64,000 bases of DNA from Sepioteuthis lessoniana (lineage: Eukaryota; Mollusca; Cephalopoda; Myopsida; Loliginidae), in assembly GCA_963585895.1 (NCBI GenBank), contig OY757924.1, positions 57,085,301-57,149,300 of the forward strand, read 5' to 3'. This document shows positions 63,993 through 64,000 of this stretch, piece after piece; within the stretch, counting starts at the first letter, position 1, and each line of letters opens with the position of its first letter. Both the position numbers and the translations under genes were made by a program. The notes under the pieces were generated by a model. It was given only the letters and a program-made list of their open reading frames with translations. It did not search any database and had not been told where the DNA came from.

Positions 63993-64000
63993 ATTCTATA

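Overview
The window looks like repeat-dense, AT-rich intergenic or intronic DNA from an animal, most likely an invertebrate. This rests on tRNA- and 5S-headed SINEs, an RTE-type LINE, a Penelope-like element with a GIY-YIG domain, a copia element with a copia-type half-tRNA primer site, Ty3/gypsy remnants, mariner and MITE pieces, and many poly(A/T) tracts and AT/CA microsatellites. The species cannot be fixed from the sequence. I found no convincing host protein-coding gene, tRNA gene or CRISPR. Nearly every open frame above 60 codons lies inside a transposon fragment or is a chance frame.

Repeat families are named locally. SINE-A (about 125 bp), SINE-B (about 290 bp), SINE-C (about 240 bp), SINE-E (about 260 bp), SINE-G and SINE-H have tRNA-like heads with recognisable A and B boxes. 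Family D is a longer composite with a unique non-tRNA head of about 230 bp, a variable number of 65-70 bp internal repeats, and a terminal stem-loop. Family F is a 220-240 bp repeat of unknown nature. Three 3'-tail modules recur. T1 is a stem-loop with arms GGCAT/ATGCC and AACC/GGTT ending in a CAAACC-rich tract. It occurs on SINE-C, on D, and at the 3' end of a LINE fragment. T2 is a sister form ending in AAAATCAATCA. T3 is CCTTGTGYCAYATC followed by TTRGTAAAT, and is shared by SINE-A, SINE-B, SINE-H and a 5S-rRNA-headed SINE.

Layout. 1-10 kb: a solo LTR at 1196-1877, family F and D copies, an RNase H-bearing LINE 3' end, an inverted SINE-E pair, and a D copy split by a solo LTR. 10-20 kb: a dead Penelope-like element split by SINE-E, two RTE fragments meeting head to head (17.0-18.1 kb), and a fold-back MITE. 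20-34 kb: D copies, SINEs, an 806-bp LTR-like repeat, a GC-rich duplicated unit, SINE-in-SINE nesting, and a head-to-tail array of five SINE-A monomers (32.6-33.3 kb). 34-38 kb: the fullest D copy, nested SINEs, and a LINE C-terminal fragment. 38.06-44.18 kb: a 6.1-kb Ty1/copia element on the minus strand with two LTRs, primer site and polypurine tract. It is disabled by deletions, frameshifts and three later insertions, one of them sharing a family with the 22-kb repeat and one with the 29-kb repeat. 46-48.4 kb: a gypsy pol fragment, a D copy, and an RTE fragment split by SINE-B. 50-51.4 kb: a GC-richer block with two kinds of short tandem repeat. 52-60 kb: SINEs, two long palindromes, the 5S-derived SINE, a mariner end, and an inverted-terminal SINE-G. 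60-64 kb: SINEs, an LTR-leader-partial-LTR element, and a solo LTR inverted relative to the one at the left edge.

The parts do not form a pathway. What they record is insertion order. Copia is older than the 0.8-kb elements and SINE-B inside it. SINE-C and SINE-B copies were themselves hit by younger SINE-B. Clean 10-17 bp target duplications around SINE-B, SINE-E and SINE-C show L1/RTE-like retrotransposition, with shared 3' stem-loops as the probable recognition feature.
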